NCBI GenBank assembly: GCA_018238825.1
Contig: JABCSP010000103.1
Location: 1-7,492, forward strand
DNA: 7,492 nt
Reading direction: 5' to 3'
Origin: Candidatus Thorarchaeota archaeon
GTDB taxonomy: Archaea > Asgardarchaeota > Thorarchaeia > Thorarchaeales > Thorarchaeaceae
Shown here: positions 6,170 through 7,492 of the stretch, piece by piece
Position numbering within the stretch: position 1 is the first letter of the stretch
How the letters are laid out: every line of letters starts with the position of its first letter
Program-made: the position numbers and the translations under genes
The notes under the pieces: generated by a model
Seen by the model: the letters and a program-made list of their open reading frames with translations, nothing else
Databases searched by the model: none
What the model was told of the DNA's origin: nothing

Positions 6170-6197
6170 TTGACTAAGACCAACAGAGTTGATCTTT
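6170..6197 (-). other. tRNA intron 1 (28 nt, D loop, after G19)
   Basis: A standard 3-4-3 bulge-helix-bulge is visible. The 5' bulge GGA (6199-6197) and 3' bulge AAT (6171-6169) flank a 4-bp helix GACT/AGTC (6203-6200 with 6175-6172). The inner intron hairpin has a 9-bp stem, AAGATCAAC/GTTGGTCTT, closed by a TCT loop. Cutting after the second base of each bulge joins G19 to T20 and yields a normal D loop. The outer helix uses D-arm bases 6208-6204. Confidence 0.85.
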
Positions 6198-6252
6198 CCA
6201 GTCTATGCCACGGGCCCAATATGTCCGTAGACGAGGAGCACAACTGAATCGG

Positions 6253-6258
6253 ATAAAA
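6253..6258 (-). promoter_or_regulatory. Possible TATA box for tRNA-Ile
   Basis: TTTTAT on the minus strand is centred about 39 nt before the mature tRNA 5' end. It would give a short leader of about 13 nt for RNase P to remove. This is an A/T-rich hexamer at a plausible place and no more. Confidence 0.3.
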
Positions 6259-6326
6259 GCATTATGTATTCGCACTCTTTTTTCTTATTACTTTCTAATT
6301 CAATGGAGAGATTGCTTCATCGGATT

Positions 6327-7492
6327 CTAGCTCGAATTGATTTTCTTCTTGGCAGTATCTCTCAAATCGTCAGGCACCTCAATTTTGAAGGGGATTTCTT
6401 CTGAAGATTCAAGTGATCCTATGAATCTCCTTGCAAAGTTTCCCACTTCGAAGAGTGACCAAGGAGATAAATTGGATACTGTATCGATTGCGGTGTGACT
6501 CACTTTTCCGGATGTCGTTCCCTGACATGCGAAATGGATTGTTGGAATACCCCTCGCTGCAAAAGGAATGTTGTCGCCACCACTGGTTGCAGTTCTACGA
6601 CACCTTGCAGGATACTGGTTTGTTTCGGCTAATCCTGTTGCCCATTCAATCATCTCATCATGACCTGCTGTTAATGCCAAGACTTGTCCAGGTAGCGCGC
6701 CGATGCTGTCAAAATTCAAACAGAGTAGTACATCTTCTAAATCATACTCCTCAATGAATTTCTGGGAACCTTTCATCCCTAATTCTTCACCACCAAATGT
6801 GATGAATTGATAGGTGAATTTCAAATCCTGCTTTGAAAGGAGTCTTGCAAGTTCAGCAACAATTGCAACTCCAGCCGCATTATCAGTGGCTCCAGTAGTG
6901 AAGGGAACAGTATCATGGTGTGCACAGAGGATGATCGTTGTATCAAGCCGACCTTTCACTCTTCCCAGAACATTGTGCAATGTTCCATCCTTTGGTTCTC
7001 CTCTAACCTCAAGATTTAGCTTTGATTCAAACATCATATCATGCAGAGGGCGTGCAATCTTTGCAGAAACTGTCATTGAAGGGGTTTTTGAGAAAGTATC
7101 ATCTAATTTTTGATAATTGTATGAACGTGGAGCTTGGTCACGCTCAAGGTCGAGAAAGACAACACCTGCGGGATTCATATAGAATAGCTTAGTCCAAGCC
7201 TCCAAGACATCGGGCATATACTGTGATTGTAAGAGTACAAAGATTATCTTGTCTTTGACATTTTTTTCTGTGAGATTGGAAACATGATTATGTGACCCAA
7301 TATAGAGGGTTTCAGCCTCAATTCCATTTTCAGGGGTAGATGCACTCATCCAACATGGTACACCTGAAACTGTATTACTTCCGTCACAATTTGATATTGA
7401 AGCTGTAAGTCCATCATAGTATCTGAATGGATACTTAGAGGTTTTAACATCCTGAAGACCAAACTGGCCTGGAGTAAAAACTTTCTTATTGT
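6327..7492 (-). CDS. M28-family zinc metallopeptidase, N-terminus cut off
   Basis: The frame runs open off the right edge, so the ATG at 7349 is probably internal; 48 further codons precede it in the window. Counting from that Met, the M28 metal-ligand set is complete: H144 in AHHDTV, D156 in TDNAAG, the catalytic and ligand glutamates E188-E189 in FGGEE, D214 in NFDSIG, and H285 in SHTAID. These bind two zinc ions in co-catalytic aminopeptidases and related enzymes. Residues before about 110, with YIGSHN and KIIFVLL strands, look like the protease-associated (PA) domain often inserted in M28 proteins. Any signal peptide would lie outside the window. Likely activity is removal of N-terminal amino acids from peptides; carboxypeptidase-type relatives use the same fold, so the exact specificity is open. 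It lies upstream of the tRNA gene on the same strand with a 109-bp gap. Confidence 0.9.
   Translation of the reverse strand, partial: NKKVFTPGQFGLQDVKTSKYPFRYYDGLTASISNCDGSNTVSGVPCWMSASTPENGIEAETLYIGSHNHVSNLTEKNVKDKIIFVLLQSQYMPDVLEAWTKLFYMNPAGVVFLDLERDQAPRSYNYQKLDDTFSKTPSMTVSAKIARPLHDMMFESKLNLEVRGEPKDGTLHNVLGRVKGRLDTTIILCAHHDTVPFTTGATDNAAGVAIVAELARLLSKQDLKFTYQFITFGGEELGMKGSQKFIEEYDLEDVLLCLNFDSIGALPGQVLALTAGHDEMIEWATGLAETNQYPARCRRTATSGGDNIPFAARGIPTIHFACQGTTSGKVSHTAIDTVSNLSPWSLFEVGNFARRFIGSLESSEEIPFKIEVPDDLRDTAKKKINSS

Larger units (their letters stand above)
6085..6217 (-). tRNA. tRNA-Ile(GAU) with two BHB introns, CCA encoded
   Basis: The acceptor strands GGGCCCG (6217-6211) and CGGGCCC (6092-6086) pair perfectly, with A73 at 6085; the next three bases (6084-6082) read CCA. 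The anticodon arm is CCGCT / CTGATAA / GGCGG (6161-6145), with anticodon GAT at 6154-6152, which reads isoleucine AUC codons. The T stem is CGGAG/CTCCG (6139-6135 with 6097-6093). The D arm and T loop are normal only if 28 nt (6197-6170) and 30 nt (6129-6100) are removed, giving a D loop AGACTGGTTA and a T loop TTCAAAT in a 75-nt tRNA. There is no intron at the usual 37/38 site. The D stem has three pairs plus a T-T mismatch at 13/22. Mature exons are 6217-6198, 6169-6130 and 6099-6085. Confidence 0.9.

Noticed and set aside
5980..6243. Minus-strand frame of 87 codons over the tRNA region
   Set aside because: It covers the tRNA-Ile gene and both its introns, and its translation has no protein-like features.
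6272..6300. Run of T on the plus strand as a terminator
   Set aside because: No plus-strand gene leads into it, and on the minus strand, where the peptidase and tRNA lie, it is an A run that would not terminate transcription.
6814..7113. Plus-strand frame of 99 codons
   Set aside because: It is antisense to the M28 catalytic region, a shadow of a well-supported gene.
7347..7349. ATG as the start of the M28 peptidase
   Set aside because: The frame stays open to the right edge with protein-like sequence, and a start here would cut into the expected N-terminal part of the protein.
1..7492. CRISPR array, rRNA or complete insertion sequence
   Set aside because: No regularly spaced repeats, no rRNA-like stretch and no complete transposase gene were seen on either strand.

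Overview
The window looks archaeal. The strongest evidence is a tRNA-Ile(GAU) gene on the minus strand (6085-6217) that folds correctly only after two short introns are removed. Each intron lies in a bulge-helix-bulge (BHB) motif, the substrate of the archaeal tRNA splicing endonuclease. Two protein genes also have a TATA-like box about 25-27 nt before the start codon with no Shine-Dalgarno sequence, as in archaeal leaderless transcripts. The lineage cannot be fixed from sequence alone. An Asgard-type archaeon (for example Thorarchaeota) is my guess from overall protein style, not a demonstrated result.

Layout. (1) Positions 2-3742 (+) hold most of a very large protein of more than 1,246 residues whose N-terminus lies outside the window. 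It has an E-I-K motif near the left edge, typical of PD-(D/E)XK nucleases, and is otherwise unrecognised. (2) Positions 3745-4727 (-) are a graveyard of mobile DNA: a nucleotidyltransferase gene broken by two insertions that share a related 36-bp end. One insertion (206 bp) carries the first codons of a TnpB-like gene. The other carries the last 38 codons of an IS607-type serine recombinase (TnpA). Removing the 206-bp insertion at a GG dinucleotide restores the nucleotidyltransferase frame exactly. (3) Positions 4962-5150 (+) encode a small acidic protein of unknown function. (4) Positions 5165-6017 (-) are a probable two-gene operon: a flavodoxin-family protein followed by a small two-helix membrane protein. 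(5) The twice-interrupted tRNA-Ile gene. (6) From 6327 to the right edge (-), a zinc-dependent M28-family peptidase with its full metal-ligand set, whose N-terminus is cut off by the window.

The genes do not form one obvious pathway. The left gene is richer in G+C (43-52% in three sampled lines) than the right side (33-40% in three sampled lines). The boundary coincides with the broken transposon, so the left gene and the right block were probably brought together by transposon-associated rearrangement. I see no complete new defence system. The most notable items are the doubly interrupted tRNA, the paired IS607-derived miniature insertions in one gene, and the large nuclease-like protein.
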